DNA of 64,000 nt, taken from contig JANQGX010000007.1 in assembly GCA_028282885.1 (NCBI GenBank), positions 124,001-188,000 on the forward strand, read 5' to 3'. Origin of the DNA: SAR324 cluster bacterium (GTDB taxonomy: Bacteria; SAR324; XYD2-FULL-50-16). Each line of letters starts with the position of its first letter. Position 1 is the first letter of the stretch. The notes beneath the pieces are model-generated. The model had not been told where the DNA came from. It did no database searches and saw only the letters and a list, made by a program, of their open reading frames with translations. The translations under genes were made by a program, and so were the position numbers. Of this stretch, positions 63,458-64,000 are shown one piece after another.

Positions 63458-64000
63458 CTACCTGGCGATCCAGTAGTTCCATTTCTCATCTACTTCATCC
63501 ATATGAGACGTGGTCCATTCCCCGTTTTTGACACTCAGGAGACTAAATACTTTCTTTAGGGTTTCCGGGTAAATCAACAAACCGCGCGCAATCTCATTGG
63601 GCAAATATTCAATCGATCTTATATTGGATCCGGTCATCTTGCGGACTTTTGTAAATTCCGCCTGCCTGTCGGATCTGCACATGAAGTTCAACAATTGCAT
63701 AGCTTCTTTCTTCATGGGAGTATTCTTGACCACAGAATTATAGTTCAGGTAATAAAATGCCTGGTTCCATTCCAAGGCGATTGGCGCTCCCTGCTCAATA
63801 GCTGCTTTTGCTCGGGCATCCGTGGAAACAGCCATTACCACCTCTTCATCTATCAGAGACTGCATAAGCTGGTCTCCGGAGGTAAACCAGACCGTAACAT
63901 GGGGTTTTATCTTATCCAGCATGCGAAAGGCACGCTTGTAATTGACAGGATAAAACTCGTCGGTACTGGCACCGTCTGCCATTTGGGCAATAGCCAGGTT
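63458..64000 (-). CDS. ABC transporter substrate-binding protein, PotD-like, 5' end cut by window
   Basis: C-terminal 180 residues of a periplasmic binding protein. The frame remains open through base 64000, so signal peptide and N-terminal lobe lie outside. Seen: FYPVNYKRAFRMLDKIKP, VTVWFTSGDQLMQSLIDEEV, GAPIALEWNQAFYYLNYNSV and MLDFM-like AMQLLNFMCRSDRQAEFTK, as in spermidine/putrescine- and opine-binding proteins. With the two permeases, ATPase, regulator and aconitase X it suggests uptake of an amino-acid-like substrate. The substrate cannot be read from this part. Confidence 0.88.
   Translation of the reverse strand, partial: NLAIAQMADGASTDEFYPVNYKRAFRMLDKIKPHVTVWFTSGDQLMQSLIDEEVVMAVSTDARAKAAIEQGAPIALEWNQAFYYLNYNSVVKNTPMKKEAMQLLNFMCRSDRQAEFTKVRKMTGSNIRSIEYLPNEIARGLLIYPETLKKVFSLLSVKNGEWTTSHMDEVDEKWNYWIAR

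Overview
The window looks like chromosome of a Gram-negative, flagellated or at least chemotactic, quinone-respiring bacterium. It carries a type II secretin, lipoproteins, sigma-54-type activators, a TatB-like protein, IHF, HslVU, a UbiA prenyltransferase and quinone-type PyrD. G+C is moderate (roughly mid-40s % by eye). The gene mix resembles Deltaproteobacteria or SAR324-like lineages, but no rRNA or other decisive marker is present, so that placement is inference. I saw no tRNA, rRNA, CRISPR array, insertion sequence or prophage.

Layout. 1-11 kb: end of a non-catalytic FGE-like lipoprotein, a soluble PAS histidine kinase, a protein built from four HTH-like repeats, a sirtuin, a periplasmic nucleotidase, RsmB, HPF, glyoxalase II, FolK, a small membrane protein and IHF, nearly all on the minus strand. 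11.7-17.5 kb (plus): stand-alone DsbD-alpha domain, MutM, an exported protein, orphan GspD and a MurU-like nucleotidyltransferase. 17.4-22.3 kb (minus): a tight cluster of apt, tatB-like, tlpA-like, cheW, pyrD, a 27-codon mini-ORF and a protein made of eight 48-residue repeats. 22.8-26.2 kb: ligA and trkA.

26.2-42.2 kb is a surface-polymer and signalling region. It has a GT2 glycosyltransferase, an LTA-synthase/sulfatase-fold membrane enzyme, two translationally coupled proteins of unrecognised family (one with a ParB/sulfiredoxin-like DGxHR motif, one with a nucleotidyltransferase-like GxDxD motif) and a LicD/fukutin-type protein. These are followed by a repetitive lipoprotein, a 1680-residue pseudokinase-ATPase-GAF-histidine kinase with its NarL-type regulator, an alpha-1,2-fucosyltransferase-like GT11 and GDP-mannose dehydratase. 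The first group suggests a phosphodiester-linked or phosphate-decorated glycopolymer and is one of the best candidates here for something undescribed.

42.5-52.3 kb (plus): mazG, rlmE, hslV-hslU, ubiA, a small Cys protein, an HtrA protease with Glu in place of the catalytic Asp, and a membrane histidine kinase with an NtrC-type regulator. 52.4-57 kb (minus): the NAD salvage pair pncA/pncB and a Cache-type chemoreceptor with a clear terminator. 57.5-64 kb (minus): a probable catabolic operon. It has a polyamine-type ABC importer (binding protein cut by the window end), a GntR/FCD regulator fused to a degenerate tyrosine-recombinase domain, and both aconitase X subunits, consistent with uptake and dehydration of cis-3-hydroxyproline or a similar compound.
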